Source: Streptococcus equinus
Lineage (GTDB): Bacteria; Bacillota; Bacilli; Lactobacillales; Streptococcaceae
NCBI RefSeq assembly: GCF_900101445.1
Contig: NZ_FNKE01000001.1
Coordinates: 682,001-746,000, forward strand
Direction: 5' to 3'
DNA: 64,000 bases
Shown: positions 1-11,424 of the stretch, piece after piece
How the letters are laid out: the number at the start of each line of letters is the position of its first letter
Position numbering within the stretch: the stretch's first letter is position 1
Notes under the pieces: model-generated
Database searches by the model: none
What the model saw: the letters and a program-made list of their open reading frames with translations, nothing else
Told to the model about the DNA's origin: nothing
Position numbers and translations under genes: made by a program

Positions 1-69
1 TGATATTAGAGAATTATTTTAAGACAAAATGGCTTGTTGAATCCGTCTGTACGGTTCTAAGGTAATATG

Positions 70-1550
<1,481 letters not shown>

Positions 1551-1653
1551 TCCTATGTCACTTGTTTTTTCTAACTCTCTATTCTATAGCTTCTAACAAT
1601 CTTTTTTTCGTGATTTGTGGTATGATTAAGGTGACAACTTAGGAGGTAGCATT

Positions 1654-2151
1654 ATGAAAGGTTTATCACTTTGGTCAGGGATTATTGCCCTACTTATCGG
1701 ACTTTTTCTCTTTATTCATCCCTTCACAACAACGGCCATGATTGGTTGGATTATCGCTATTATTATTTTCTTGTCTGGATTCACAAGTCTCTTTATGTAT
1801 TCAAGTAGCGTTAATCGTTCGCTTTGGTACTTGTTACAAGGTATCTTATCCATTGTTTTTGGGATTATCCTGCTATCTAGCTCAGTTATGTCTCTATCAA
1901 GTGCTGTCATGACTATTGCTGCTTATTGGATTTTAATTAGTGGTTTCTTACGTTTGATTGGTGGTTTTCAAATGAAAAAAGCTGGCTTCTTTGATGCTAA
2001 CCGTTTCTTAAGTTCAGCAGTTCTCGCCATTCTTCTTGGATTATTCCTCCTATTTAATCCAACTTTGTCAGCTATCTTTGTCGGTCGTTTGGCTGGGCTT
2101 CTTCTAATGGCTGTCGGCGTTTCTGGTATTAGTTTTTCATTTAAATTGTAA
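1654..2151 (+). CDS. DUF308 (HdeD-type) multipass membrane protein
   Basis: A 165-residue, very hydrophobic protein with about six predicted membrane helices arranged as paired segments, typical of the DUF308/HdeD family (in enterics linked to acid resistance; no function is established in streptococci). It has a strong AGGAGG ribosome-binding site eight bases before the ATG. An extended -10 (TGG then TATGAT, 1618-1626) probably drives it. It stands alone, divergent from gdhA and convergent with queF, and ends at a bidirectional terminator. The family assignment rests on length, helix pattern and the paired repeats; the function is unknown. Confidence 0.8.
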   Translation: MKGLSLWSGIIALLIGLFLFIHPFTTTAMIGWIIAIIIFLSGFTSLFMYSSSVNRSLWYLLQGILSIVFGIILLSSSVMSLSSAVMTIAAYWILISGFLRLIGGFQMKKAGFFDANRFLSSAVLAILLGLFLLFNPTLSAIFVGRLAGLLLMAVGVSGISFSFKL

Positions 2152-2156
2152 TCAAC

Positions 2157-2190
2157 AAAACCCTCGGGAAAATCCGAGGGTTATTTTTTT
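2157..2190. terminator. Bidirectional terminator between the DUF308 gene and queF
   Basis: A 7-bp GC-rich stem (CCCTCGG/CCGAGGG, 2161-2167 and 2174-2180) is flanked by runs of A on one side and T on the other, so it can terminate both convergent transcripts. Confidence 0.9.
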
Positions 2191-2680
2191 AACGATTATC
2201 AATGGTTTCTGGATACAAATCATGATTCATCAAGCGATAATCTGCCATTTTTTCATACTTGGTACCAGGTTTGCCGTAGTTAAAATATGGGTCGATTGAC
2301 AAACCACCACGTGGGGTGAATTTCCCCCAAACTTCAAGATAACGTGGTTGAAGCAAATCAATCAAGTCTTTACCAATGGTGTTGATACAATTTTCATGGA
2401 AATCACCATGATTACGGTAGCTAAATAGATAAAGTTTCAATGATTTTGATTCCACACAAAGTTTATCAGGAATATATGAGAGATAAATCGTTGCAAAATC
2501 TGGCTGACCTGTAATCGGACATAGTGAGGTAAACTCAGGACAATTAAATTTAATAAAGTAATCATTATCGACATGGCGATTGTCAAATGATTCTAGAATA
2601 CTTGGATCATAGTCATATTTATACTTGGTATTTTGATTGCCCAGCAGGGTCAAATCTTTCATTTCATCTGTTCTTGTCAT
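2189..2680 (-). CDS. queF: NADPH-dependent 7-cyano-7-deazaguanine reductase
   Basis: Reduces the nitrile of preQ0 to the amine preQ1, the base inserted into tRNA on the way to queuosine. It is the short unimodular QueF form (163 aa). The catalytic cysteine (Cys54) and the proton-donor aspartate (Asp61) are visible in CPITGQPDF, and the NADPH-binding ESKSLKLY segment is followed by HGDFHENC. It is the last gene of the queC-queD-queE-queF unit but is separated from queE by about 150 bases containing a degenerate duplication of the queE end. The ribosome-binding site AAGGAG precedes the ATG. Confidence 0.96.
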   Translation of the reverse strand: MTRTDEMKDLTLLGNQNTKYKYDYDPSILESFDNRHVDNDYFIKFNCPEFTSLCPITGQPDFATIYLSYIPDKLCVESKSLKLYLFSYRNHGDFHENCINTIGKDLIDLLQPRYLEVWGKFTPRGGLSIDPYFNYGKPGTKYEKMADYRLMNHDLYPETIDNR

Positions 2681-2828
2681 TTAAATCTCCTTTTTAATTC
2701 CATTTTTCTTATCAAATATCAGTGTAATTGTGGCAAAAGCTGTTTGCTTTGCCACTTGAATCGATTATAGTGCTCTCCCAAATCAGCGCAAGCAATTAAG
2801 CTGCGCTTTATTCATTTAAATCTCCATT
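2681..2828 (-). pseudogene. Decayed partial duplicate of the queE 3' end
   Basis: This spacer between queF and queE is a diverged copy of the segment just upstream of it, shifted by about 135-142 bases. The 14-mer ATTAAGCTGCGCTT (2795-2808) recurs in queE at 2937-2950. TTGTGGCAAAA (2728-2738) recurs at 2868-2878. The start-site motif CATTTAAATCTCC (2678-2690, at the queF start) recurs at 2813-2825. On the minus strand the relic even begins with a ribosome-binding site and an ATG but is closed within about ten codons. No function is suggested. Confidence 0.6.
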
Positions 2829-3542
2829 TTAAACGCCACGTTTATTGTCATAAAGTAATGTGTGCAGTTGTGGCAAAACTCGCACACTCTTCCATTCTGG
2901 ATCAGCTGCCACAGTTTCCCAAAGCTGACGCAGACGATTAAGCTGCGCTTCTACAATATTTCCAGAAGCATGCGGTTCAGGATTCCCAGCCGATAAATAC
3001 AAGACGTCCGGCTGATAACGTTTTTGAATCATTTTAGCAAATGCTAGGTCATCATCGTCAAATACAGGAATTTTAAAAGTGACTTGGTCTTTATCCAACT
3101 GAGACACAATAAAATCAAGCGTTTCAAAATTCACAGTCATCTGACTTGATGGTGGTTTTGGACTCAGAGTGACTTGGTCGATGTCTTTTAACCAAGTTTG
3201 CCAACGAGACCCTTGCGTCTCAATGCCCAAAGTCACACCACGCGCCTTTAACTTAGCAACCAACTCCCCCATGTTAGCTCCTAAAAGACAAGGATTACCA
3301 CCTGACAAAGTCACATAGTCATAAGCTCCCAACTTATCTAACTCTGCAATAATTTCATCAGCGGTCATACGTTTTGGTTTTTCCGAACCATCCCAGGTAA
3401 AGGCTGAATCACACCAAGCGCAGTGATAATCACACCCAGCCGTTCTGACAAACATTGTCTTTTGACCAATCGCTCGTCCTTCTCCTTGAAAGGTTGGTCC
3501 GAAAATTTCAAGCACAGGAATCATTAGTGGGCGTTTAGTCAT
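2829..3542 (-). CDS. queE: 7-carboxy-7-deazaguanine synthase (radical SAM)
   Basis: Radical-SAM enzyme that contracts 6-carboxy-tetrahydropterin to the 7-deazapurine ring, the key step of queuosine-base synthesis. The 237-residue protein shows the QueE-type cluster motif Cys37-x3-Cys41-x2-Cys44 (in TAGCDYHCAWCDS), the preceding GEGRAIGQKTMFVR loop and the GGNPCL SAM-binding motif. It overlaps queD by eight bases, implying translational coupling. The 3' end appears to have been duplicated downstream. Confidence 0.95.
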   Translation of the reverse strand: MTKRPLMIPVLEIFGPTFQGEGRAIGQKTMFVRTAGCDYHCAWCDSAFTWDGSEKPKRMTADEIIAELDKLGAYDYVTLSGGNPCLLGANMGELVAKLKARGVTLGIETQGSRWQTWLKDIDQVTLSPKPPSSQMTVNFETLDFIVSQLDKDQVTFKIPVFDDDDLAFAKMIQKRYQPDVLYLSAGNPEPHASGNIVEAQLNRLRQLWETVAADPEWKSVRVLPQLHTLLYDNKRGV

Positions 3543-3981
3543 CTAAAAGCCACTCCCTTCTGAACTCAGCAAAAGAACTTGGTGTCTCGTACAAACGGAC
3601 ATATTCTACTCTGATTTGACGTTCTTTTGGCAAATGCTTCGCTACCTGCTCAAAAATCCAATAAACCATATTTTCAGCCGTTGTATTCATATAAGGTAAG
3701 CTTTCATTAAGGTAGCGATGATCCAAATGCGGCTCCAAATGTTCTTTATAAATCTGCTTAATATCCCCAAAATCAACTGACATGCCACGTTCATCAAGCA
3801 AACCTGAAACAGCAATTTGCAATCGATAAGTGTGTCCGTGAAGTGCCTTACACTTGCCATCATAATTAAACAAATGATGTGCTGCATCAAAAGTGAATTC
3901 CTTTGAAACCATGACACGACGTGGACAATATACCAGTGATTCACCGGTTGGTTCTTTAATTTCCTTTGGTGCCAAAAACAT
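3535..3981 (-). CDS. queD: 6-carboxy-5,6,7,8-tetrahydropterin synthase
   Basis: Converts dihydroneopterin triphosphate to 6-carboxytetrahydropterin, the substrate of QueE. It belongs to the PTPS family: the zinc ligands are the histidines in FDAAHHLF and HGHTYRL, and the cysteine in GKCKALHGH is the likely catalytic residue. Its length (148 aa) is normal for the family with a short N-terminal extension. Start and queC stop overlap as TAATG, and the end overlaps queE by eight bases, so the three are coupled. Confidence 0.95.
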   Translation of the reverse strand: MFLAPKEIKEPTGESLVYCPRRVMVSKEFTFDAAHHLFNYDGKCKALHGHTYRLQIAVSGLLDERGMSVDFGDIKQIYKEHLEPHLDHRYLNESLPYMNTTAENMVYWIFEQVAKHLPKERQIRVEYVRLYETPSSFAEFRREWLLDD

Positions 3982-4634
3982 TAAGCCTTACCTCTTCTTG
4001 CCAAGTATTTTTCAAGACCTGCTTGACGAAGTTTGCATGATGGACATTCCCCACATCCGCTTCCTTTGATGCCGTTATAACATGTCAAAGTATTTTCACG
4101 GACGTAGTCAAATTTTCCAAGTTTATCTGCCAATTCCCAAGTTTCTGATTTATCAAGCCACATGAGAGGAGTTTGAATAACAAAGTTATAATCCATGGCA
4201 AGGTTCAAAGTCACATTAAGTGATTTGACAAAGGCATCGCGACAATCAGGGTATCCAGAAAAGTCCGTTTCACAAACCCCAGTGATAATGTCAGTAATTC
4301 CAAGTTTTTTAGCAAGCACTGCAGCAAATGATAAGAACAAGTGATTGCGTCCGTCGACAAAAGTATTTGGCACATCATCGTCTGGATTTTCAATCTCAAT
4401 ATCACGTGTCAATGCATTTTCAGTTAATTGCCCAAGCAATGACATATCAAGCAAGTGATTTTTAACACCTTGCTCTGCAGCAATGTGTTTGGCAACGTCG
4501 ATTTCAAGACTGTGACGTTGACCATAATTAAAAGTCACTGTTTCGACATGTTCATAATGCTCTAAAGCCCAAAATAGGCAAGTTGTAGAATCTTGTCCGC
4601 CACTAAAGACGACAAGAGCTGATTGACGTTTCAT
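3981..4634 (-). CDS. queC: 7-cyano-7-deazaguanine (preQ0) synthase
   Basis: ATP-dependent conversion of 7-carboxy-7-deazaguanine to preQ0 with ammonia. An N-terminal PP-loop ([13 protein letters not shown], residues 11-23) and a C-terminal zinc-binding cysteine cluster ([16 protein letters not shown]) identify it; 217 aa is typical. It is the first gene of the que operon and lies directly behind a preQ1-I riboswitch with its terminator, so the pathway is switched off by its product. Confidence 0.96.
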   Translation of the reverse strand: MKRQSALVVFSGGQDSTTCLFWALEHYEHVETVTFNYGQRHSLEIDVAKHIAAEQGVKNHLLDMSLLGQLTENALTRDIEIENPDDDVPNTFVDGRNHLFLSFAAVLAKKLGITDIITGVCETDFSGYPDCRDAFVKSLNVTLNLAMDYNFVIQTPLMWLDKSETWELADKLGKFDYVRENTLTCYNGIKGSGCGECPSCKLRQAGLEKYLARRGKA

Positions 4635-4667
4635 TTCAATATCTCTTTTCTAAGATATCTGGGCAAA

Positions 4668-4752
4668 GAAAAAGCCCCTATGGGAATCCACAGGGGCGCT
4701 AATTTCAGTCATTAGGCTGGTTTTTTTTAGCGATGGCTTTTCCCAAACATCG
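4668..4752 (-). promoter_or_regulatory. preQ1-I riboswitch with terminator upstream of queC
   Basis: On the minus strand a 5-bp stem CGATG/CATCG (4752-4748 and 4735-4731) encloses a 12-base loop ending in the single C that contacts preQ1 in this class. It is followed by the A-rich tail CTAAAAAAAACCAG (4730-4717), whose CCA can pair with UGG of the loop to form the H-type pseudoknot. Then comes a GCCCCT/AGGGGC hairpin (4674-4697) with a U-rich run, a typical intrinsic terminator. Size, layout and position before queC fit preQ1-I; I found it by eye, not with a covariance model. Confidence 0.85.
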
Positions 4753-4768
4753 TTATTATTACCTAATA

Positions 4769-4797
4769 ATCATATCATCTTTATGAAAGATATTCAA
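4769..4797 (-). promoter_or_regulatory. que operon promoter
   Basis: TTGAAT (4792-4797), 17 bases, TATGAT (4769-4774) on the minus strand. It lies immediately after the stop codon of the upstream exporter gene and 17 bases before the riboswitch stem. Confidence 0.7.
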
Positions 4798-4800
4798 TGC

Positions 4801-6570
4801 TTAATTGTTTTTAGCAAATTGACTATTGTATAAATCATAATAGAAACCTTTAGCGGCTAGAAGGCTTTCATGGTTTCCTTGCTCAACAATTTGACCATTG
4901 TTAAGCACCAAGATTTTATCAGCATCTTGAATGGTTGATAAGCGGTGGGCAATCACAAAACTTGTGCGACCTTCCATCAATTTCTCCATAGCCTTTTGAA
5001 TCAAGAGTTCTAGACGCGTATCAACAGATGATGTTGCTTCATCCAAAATCAAGATTTTAGGATCAGCAAGCAAAGCACGCGCAATGGTCAAGAGTTGTTT
5101 TTGACCAAGTGAGACATTGCTTGATTCTTGGTTCATTTCCATGTTGTAACCACCTGGAAGCGTGCGAATAAAGTGATCGACGTTAGCTGCTTTTGCTGCT
5201 GCCACAATTTCTTCATCTGTCGCATCCAAATTTCCAAAACGAAGGTTTTCTTTGATACTTGCTTCATAAAGCCAAGCATCTTGCAATACCATTCCGAATT
5301 GTTTGCGATAATCTTGGCGTGACAAGTTACGAATGTCGTGACCATCGACCTTAATGCAACCATCCGTCACATCATAGAAGCGCATCAAAAGGTTAATCAG
5401 CGTTGTCTTACCTGCACCCGTTGGACCAACAATGGCAACCATTTCACCCGGTTTAACCTCTAAGTTAAAGTTACGAATCAATGGTTTATCAGCGACATAT
5501 TGGAAAGACACGTTTTCAAACGTTACTTGACCAGTCAAATCATGTTCTAGTTTTTCAGTCACTTGTGCTGCTTCTTCTGGCTCATCCAAGACTTCAAAAA
5601 TACGGTCAAGTGATGATTTAGCACTTTGAAGCACACTAGCCAATTGAGTAATAGTTTGAACTGGTTGGCTCACTTGCCATACGTATTGAACAAAAGCTTG
5701 CATATTACCAACAGTTAGCTGACCTGAAAGAACTTGAAGAGCACCCAAAACTGCAATAATTAAATAAGCCATATCCGAAATCGCACTTAACACTGGCATC
5801 ATAATCCCAGAAATAAAGCTTGCTTTAAATCCAACTTCTTGCAAATTCTGAGTAATCTCACGGAACTCTTGGCTAGAAATGTCTTCACGACCATAAAGTT
5901 TAATGACGTTAAAACCAGATAGATTTTCCTGAACAAAACCATTCATATCCCCAAGAGCATCAGCTTGTTCTTTAAAGTAAGGTTGTGATTTGCCCAAGAT
6001 GAATTTGGCACTGAAGTAAGTGATTGGAATAATCGCAATCACGACCAAAGCAAGTCGCCAGTTAAGATAAAGCACCATGCAAATAACCAAGGTAATGGTT
6101 GTAAATGCTTCGATGATACGTAGAAAACTTTGTTGAAGTGCATTTGACACTGTTTCGACATCAGATGTAAAACGTCCCAAAACATTACCAAATTGCTGAC
6201 TGTCAAAGTAAGAAACTGGAATCTTATTAATTTTTTCACTTAAATCACGACGCAAATCATGAATGGTCTTTTGCACCGCTTTGGTAATGAAAAAGTTTGA
6301 ACCATAACTACTAAGTTCATAACCCATACCACGAACAAAGTAAAGCACCAAAATAATGGCAATGTAAGAAATATTAATGTGCGCTCCAGCCACGCCATGA
6401 GCCATATCCAAAAGATTCGATGTCAATTCTGTGATAGCAAGACCGAGCACAAATGGTTCAAGTACACTCATGACACTGCTAAAGATTTTTAGAAAAACAG
6501 CTAAGAAAAGTGCACCTTTATATTGTCGGAGATAATCCCATAAACGTAGAAAAACATTTCGTTTTGACAT
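4801..6570 (-). CDS. ABC exporter half-transporter, subunit B (canonical Walker B, degenerate signature)
   Basis: 589-residue type IV ABC exporter: an N-terminal six-helix transmembrane domain (residues about 15-320) and a C-terminal ATPase with Walker A GPTGAGKTT near residue 380, Walker B ILILDEATSSVD and switch histidine VIAHRLS. The ABC signature is degenerate (VSLGQKQ in place of LSGGQ). Together with the partner upstream, which has the complementary defects, this marks a heterodimeric multidrug or peptide exporter of the LmrCD/BmrCD/PatAB type. The substrate cannot be read from sequence. Two bases separate it from the partner gene. Confidence 0.9.
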   Translation of the reverse strand: MSKRNVFLRLWDYLRQYKGALFLAVFLKIFSSVMSVLEPFVLGLAITELTSNLLDMAHGVAGAHINISYIAIILVLYFVRGMGYELSSYGSNFFITKAVQKTIHDLRRDLSEKINKIPVSYFDSQQFGNVLGRFTSDVETVSNALQQSFLRIIEAFTTITLVICMVLYLNWRLALVVIAIIPITYFSAKFILGKSQPYFKEQADALGDMNGFVQENLSGFNVIKLYGREDISSQEFREITQNLQEVGFKASFISGIMMPVLSAISDMAYLIIAVLGALQVLSGQLTVGNMQAFVQYVWQVSQPVQTITQLASVLQSAKSSLDRIFEVLDEPEEAAQVTEKLEHDLTGQVTFENVSFQYVADKPLIRNFNLEVKPGEMVAIVGPTGAGKTTLINLLMRFYDVTDGCIKVDGHDIRNLSRQDYRKQFGMVLQDAWLYEASIKENLRFGNLDATDEEIVAAAKAANVDHFIRTLPGGYNMEMNQESSNVSLGQKQLLTIARALLADPKILILDEATSSVDTRLELLIQKAMEKLMEGRTSFVIAHRLSTIQDADKILVLNNGQIVEQGNHESLLAAKGFYYDLYNSQFAKNN

Positions 6571-6572
6571 TC

Positions 6573-8312
6573 TTATTCTCCTTTCATTTCTTCTGCTTTG
6601 TTCAATTGTGAGTTGGCAATTTCACGATAGATGTCATTTGATTGCATCAATTCATCATGTGTGCCGCGCCCAACAATTTCACCTTTATCAAGCACAATGA
6701 TTTGATCGGCATCCATGATGGTTCCCACACGTTGCGCCACAATCAAAACGGTTGCTTCTTGCGTCACTTCTTTCAAGCGAGCACGCAACTGAGCATCTGT
6801 CTTATAATCAAGCGCTGAGAAAGAATCATCAAAAATGTAGATATCAGGTTTCTTAACCACCGCACGCGCAATTGAGAGACGCTGTTTTTGACCACCTGAC
6901 AAATTGCTTCCGCCTTCAGCTAGATGTGTTTGATATCGGTTATCACGACTTTCGATAAATTCTTTAGCTTGCGCGATATCAGCTGCCGCTTGCAATTCTT
7001 CACTTGTCGCATCAGACTTACCATACTTCAAGTTTTCTTCGATGGTTCCAGTAAATAGCAGAGCTTTTTGCGGAATAAAGCCAATCTTTTGACGAAGAGC
7101 TTTCAGTTGATACTCCCTAACATCAACGCCATCAACCAAAATCTTACCAAGCGACACGTCATAAAAACGTGGAATCAAGTTAACCAGTGATGACTTACCA
7201 GAACCCGTAGACCCGATAAAGGCAATGGTTTCACCAGGTTTTGCTTTGAAGGAAATGTCTTTTAGGACTGGGCTTTCCGTTTCACCTGGATAAGCAAAGG
7301 TTACCTTATCAAATTCCAAATAACCTTTTGTAGACGTCTCAGTCACACCATCCTCATTTGGGTCAATGGAAATTGGCATCGCCATAACTTCCGAAATACG
7401 TTCACTTGAAACCACCATGCGAGGATACATGGTAAAGAAATTGGCAAACAAAAGAAATGAGAATAAAGCATGGAAACTATATTCAATAAAGGCAACCAAA
7501 TTACCAATTTGTAACTCACCGTGTGCAAGTGGGTTAAGGGCGAACCAGACAATAGCCACAATCATTGAGATAATGATTAGAACAAAGAGTGGTTCAGTCA
7601 AACCAGTTAAAATAAACAAGCGGCTTGATAAGTCTTTATATTCATCATTTTTGCTACCAAAACGTTGTTCTTGAAAATCTTCTCTCGCAAAAGCACGAAT
7701 GACACGTAGTCCAGTTAAATTTTCACGAACATATTGGTTGATTTTATCAAGAGTTGATTGTTGCTTTTCTGATAAAGGACGCGTACGAGTTGCCACATAA
7801 TAAACAACCAGAACCAAAAATGGAATAGCAACTGCTACAATCCAAGCAAGTGATGGACTAGTTATTAAAATCATCACCACACTAGAAATCATCATCAAAG
7901 GTGTAATGACTCCCATACGTAACGTCTGCTCAGCAAACTGCATCAAGATAAAAGCATCACTGGTCATCCGTGTTACCAAGGAAGACACACCGATTTGTTC
8001 ATATTCTTGATGTGAATATTGCTGTAACTTATCATACATGTCGTTACGCATATCCTTAATCATGTTTGTGGTGATTTTACCTGCTGCATAAGCAAGAATC
8101 ACTCGTCCAACCATCCCTAAGATGATGACAACCAACATAACAAGCGCCCAGAAATAAACTTTATCTTTGTTACCAACCGTGACCCCTTGGTCAATCATTC
8201 GAGCAAGAGCCGTTGGTAAACCTAGGTTAACCACAACAAAGGTAAGTGCCCCAATAACATCGAGCACTAACCATTTGGGGTATCTTTTCAAATAAGTCCA
8301 AATGAGTTTCAT
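6573..8312 (-). CDS. ABC exporter half-transporter, subunit A (degenerate catalytic site)
   Basis: 579-residue ABC exporter with six transmembrane helices followed by an ATPase domain. Walker A is GSTGSGKSS and the signature LSGGQKQR is intact, but the residue after Walker B is Asp instead of the catalytic Glu (YIFDDSFSALD) and the switch histidine is Gln (IVAQRVG). That is the non-catalytic nucleotide site of heterodimeric exporters. The gene precedes subunit B by two bases, so the two should be co-translated. It has a GGAAG ribosome-binding site and follows the ABC-F gene by 41 bases. Confidence 0.9.
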   Translation of the reverse strand: MKLIWTYLKRYPKWLVLDVIGALTFVVVNLGLPTALARMIDQGVTVGNKDKVYFWALVMLVVIILGMVGRVILAYAAGKITTNMIKDMRNDMYDKLQQYSHQEYEQIGVSSLVTRMTSDAFILMQFAEQTLRMGVITPLMMISSVVMILITSPSLAWIVAVAIPFLVLVVYYVATRTRPLSEKQQSTLDKINQYVRENLTGLRVIRAFAREDFQEQRFGSKNDEYKDLSSRLFILTGLTEPLFVLIIISMIVAIVWFALNPLAHGELQIGNLVAFIEYSFHALFSFLLFANFFTMYPRMVVSSERISEVMAMPISIDPNEDGVTETSTKGYLEFDKVTFAYPGETESPVLKDISFKAKPGETIAFIGSTGSGKSSLVNLIPRFYDVSLGKILVDGVDVREYQLKALRQKIGFIPQKALLFTGTIEENLKYGKSDATSEELQAAADIAQAKEFIESRDNRYQTHLAEGGSNLSGGQKQRLSIARAVVKKPDIYIFDDSFSALDYKTDAQLRARLKEVTQEATVLIVAQRVGTIMDADQIIVLDKGEIVGRGTHDELMQSNDIYREIANSQLNKAEEMKGE

Positions 8313-8353
8313 AGTCTTCCTTTCTAATGTTTATATGAAAGAAGTGACCTTGC

Positions 8354-10222
8354 TTATTCTGCTAAGTCACTTAGGTATTCATATCTTTCGTATTTTTCAA
8401 GTAAGTTTTCATTGGCTTCATCCAATGAACGTTGAAGCTCAGCTAGTTTGCCATAATCGCTGGCATTTTCTTGCATTTGTGCTTCGATAGTTTCGATGTC
8501 TTCTTCAAGCTTGGCAATCTCATCTTCGATGACTTCCCACTCTTGTTTTTCAAAGTAAGACATGCGTTTTTTCTTCGTTTTTTCCTTTTCAGTTTTTTGC
8601 TGTGCTTCTTTCTTAACTTGAACAGCAGCATTTTCCTCAAAGGCTTTTTCGTCAAGATAATCGGTATAATTACCAAAGAATTCTCGTACATGACCATTTT
8701 CAAAAGCTAAAATCTTATTAGCCACTTTATCAAGGAAATAACGGTCGTGACTAACAGTGATAACAGGTCCTTGGAAGGTTTGTAAGAAGCTTTCAAGAAC
8801 TGTTAATGTTGCGATATCAAGGTCATTGGTTGGTTCGTCAAGAAGCAGAACATTTGGTTTTTCAATCAAAATCTTCAATAGGTAAAGACGTTTTTTCTCA
8901 CCGCCAGATAATTTTGAAATCAATGTGCCATGAGTCGAACGTGGGAAAAGGAATTGCTCTAACAAATCCGTAACACTTGTTACTCCGACACTTGTCTTAA
9001 CTTCATCTGCCACTTCTTGCAAATAATTGATGACACGTTTGTCTTCGTCCATGTCTTTTGGCAACTGAGAAAAATAACCAATGCGAACAGTCTCACCAAT
9101 TTCAAGTTTTCCGCTTGTTGGTTGCAAATCACCATTAATCAAATTCAGAAGCGTTGATTTTCCGACACCATTGTCACCAACGATACCAATGCGGTCTTTA
9201 TTTTGCACCAAAAGGTTAAAGTCAGTCAAAATTTGTTTATCAGGAAAAGCAAAAGACACATTTTCAAAATTGATTACTTTTTTCCCGATACGACTTGTTT
9301 CAAAATTGATTTCCAGCTCTGTTGATTGAGTCGTTCCAGACAAATCAGCTTTCAAATCATTGAAACGATTGATACGCGCTTGTTGTTTTGTCGCACGCGC
9401 TTGTGGTTGCGTACGCATCCAAGCCAATTCTTGTTTATAAAGTTGTTTCTTTTTATGAAGCGTAGCCGCATCACGCTCATCTTGCTCTGCACGCAAACGC
9501 ACATAATCTTGATAGTTTCCTTGGTATTCTGTTAATTGACTATTAGCCAATTCAAAAATACGTGTTGACACATTATCCAAGAAATAACGATCGTGGGTAA
9601 TGAAGAGAACTGTCTTCTTAGATGTTTTCAAGAAATTCGTCAACCAAGCAATGGTATCAATGTCCAAGTGGTTAGTTGGTTCATCAAGCAAGAGTAAGTC
9701 CGCATCGTTCAACAAAACTTGCGCAAGTTGAACACGACGACGAAGCCCACCAGATAAGTCACCAACTTTTTGTGACAAATCTTCTAGCCCTAATTTTGTT
9801 AAAACTGTCTTCACTTCGCTCTCGATAGCCCAAGCGTCAAGCGAATCCATTTCTGCCATGACTTTTTCAAGCTTATCTTGATTGGCTTCATCATAATTAG
9901 CCATCAAAGTTTCATAAGTCTTAATCAAAGTCATTTCACGCAAATCCGATGACAAAACTGTATCCAAAATCGTTTTGTTGTCATCAAACTCAGGTTCTTG
10001 CGTTAAATAGGCAATTTTATATCCATTCTTAGCTGAAAATGGTGACACATCACCATCAAAACCAAGACGTCCAGAAATAACATCTAAAAGGGTTGTCTTA
10101 CCAGTTCCGTTAACCCCGATAATCCCAATGCGGTCAAAATCATGAATAATAAAGGAAATATCACGAAATACTGTCTTATCACCAACGGATTTCGTTAAGT
10201 GTTCTACGATAAAATCGCTCAT
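8354..10222 (-). CDS. ABC-F family ribosome-associated ATPase (Uup/YfmR type)
   Basis: Twin-ATPase ABC protein without membrane domains (622 aa), acting on the ribosome rather than as a transporter. There are two Walker A motifs (GVNGTGKTT near residue 36, GDNGVGKST near 350), two signatures ([16 protein letters not shown]) and two [12 protein letters not shown] Walker B motifs, with the ABC-F linker between the domains. A long charged C-terminal coiled coil (about residues 545-620) places it with Uup/YfmR, which relieve stalled translation, rather than with short EttA-like or antibiotic-protection types. The start overlaps the cca stop by four bases. Confidence 0.88.
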   Translation of the reverse strand: MSDFIVEHLTKSVGDKTVFRDISFIIHDFDRIGIIGVNGTGKTTLLDVISGRLGFDGDVSPFSAKNGYKIAYLTQEPEFDDNKTILDTVLSSDLREMTLIKTYETLMANYDEANQDKLEKVMAEMDSLDAWAIESEVKTVLTKLGLEDLSQKVGDLSGGLRRRVQLAQVLLNDADLLLLDEPTNHLDIDTIAWLTNFLKTSKKTVLFITHDRYFLDNVSTRIFELANSQLTEYQGNYQDYVRLRAEQDERDAATLHKKKQLYKQELAWMRTQPQARATKQQARINRFNDLKADLSGTTQSTELEINFETSRIGKKVINFENVSFAFPDKQILTDFNLLVQNKDRIGIVGDNGVGKSTLLNLINGDLQPTSGKLEIGETVRIGYFSQLPKDMDEDKRVINYLQEVADEVKTSVGVTSVTDLLEQFLFPRSTHGTLISKLSGGEKKRLYLLKILIEKPNVLLLDEPTNDLDIATLTVLESFLQTFQGPVITVSHDRYFLDKVANKILAFENGHVREFFGNYTDYLDEKAFEENAAVQVKKEAQQKTEKEKTKKKRMSYFEKQEWEVIEDEIAKLEEDIETIEAQMQENASDYGKLAELQRSLDEANENLLEKYERYEYLSDLAE

Positions 10223-11424
10223 TTACTTTCCTTTCTAATAAATTCAAAAATAGCTTCTTTATCATTGGCAAGCTCACCAAGGACGATATGCTGTTCGATT
10301 GCTTTTAGGATTTGACCAAGCTCAGGTCCTGGTTTAAACTGCATTTCTTTAATCAGCATACCACCGTTGACCACAATCTCATGTTTGTCATGAATGGTTA
10401 ATTCCTTATCCAATCGCTCAATCGTTGCAAAATCAACTGGCAATCCAAAACCTAAGCGAAGGTCTTCTGCTTGTTCGATAAGATTACGACCATAGCAATA
10501 CATTTCCATCTTATCAAGCTCATTTGTCAAACGAAAACGATAGATTGACACAATCTTTTCAACATCTTTTTGGAATTGACTTGATGTTTTCCAAGCTCGC
10601 AAAAAGGCACGAACATCTTTGACATCCAATGCTAATAGCAAAGCTGCCCAAGCTTGTTCCGATGTTTTAAAGTGATAATCGTCTGCCAAATCATCCAAGA
10701 ATTGTTGCAAATGATCATGAGCATTCTCAAGATGAGGAAGGTATTTTTGAGCTTCACTTGCAATCATGGCTTTAATCCCTTTACGCCAGAAAGGTGCCAT
10801 CAATAATTTGTCAAATTCAATAAAAGAGCGCTCTACCGAAATTTTTTCAAGTAAGGGCGCATGTGCTGCCATGGCAGCAAAAGTTTCAGGTTCAATATCA
10901 AAATCAAGACTAGCTGAAAAACGGAATCCACGCATGATGCGAAGAGCATCCTCATTAAAACGCTCAGCTGGATTTCCAACCGCACGCAATAACTTGGCTT
11001 TCAGGTCAGCTAAGCCATTAAATTTATCAATAATCAAACCTGTTTCATCAAGTGCAAAAGCATTTACCGTAAAGTCACGACGTTTCAAATCCTCTTCAAG
11101 TGAGCGAACAAAGGATACGCTACTTGGTCTACGATAATCTACGTAAACATCTTCCGTACGGAAAGTAGTGATTTCATACTCGCCACCTTCTTCTAGAACA
11201 AGCACAGTCCCATGCTCAATCCCAATATCAACGGTACGGTGAAAAATGCTTTTTGTTTCTTCTGGGTAAGAACTTGTTGCAATATCAACATCGTGAATCG
11301 GACGATTTAATAAAACGTCTCGAACACTACCACCAACAAAATATGCCTCGTAGCCTGCTTCACGAATTTTCTTTAAAATTGGTAAAGCCTTCTGAAATTC
11401 AGAAGGCAGATTGTTTAATTTCAT
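10219..11424 (-). CDS. cca: CCA-adding tRNA nucleotidyltransferase
   Basis: Adds or repairs the 3' CCA of tRNAs. A class II enzyme of 401 aa with the nucleotidyltransferase head ([24 protein letters not shown], residues about 28-52; catalytic Asp pair in DVD), RRDFTVNA motif C and the [17 protein letters not shown] neck motif with its base-selecting Glu-Asp-x-x-Arg. It is translationally coupled on both sides (four-base overlaps with dapB and the ABC-F gene) in a long operon. Confidence 0.95.
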   Translation of the reverse strand: MKLNNLPSEFQKALPILKKIREAGYEAYFVGGSVRDVLLNRPIHDVDIATSSYPEETKSIFHRTVDIGIEHGTVLVLEEGGEYEITTFRTEDVYVDYRRPSSVSFVRSLEEDLKRRDFTVNAFALDETGLIIDKFNGLADLKAKLLRAVGNPAERFNEDALRIMRGFRFSASLDFDIEPETFAAMAAHAPLLEKISVERSFIEFDKLLMAPFWRKGIKAMIASEAQKYLPHLENAHDHLQQFLDDLADDYHFKTSEQAWAALLLALDVKDVRAFLRAWKTSSQFQKDVEKIVSIYRFRLTNELDKMEMYCYGRNLIEQAEDLRLGFGLPVDFATIERLDKELTIHDKHEIVVNGGMLIKEMQFKPGPELGQILKAIEQHIVLGELANDKEAIFEFIRKESK

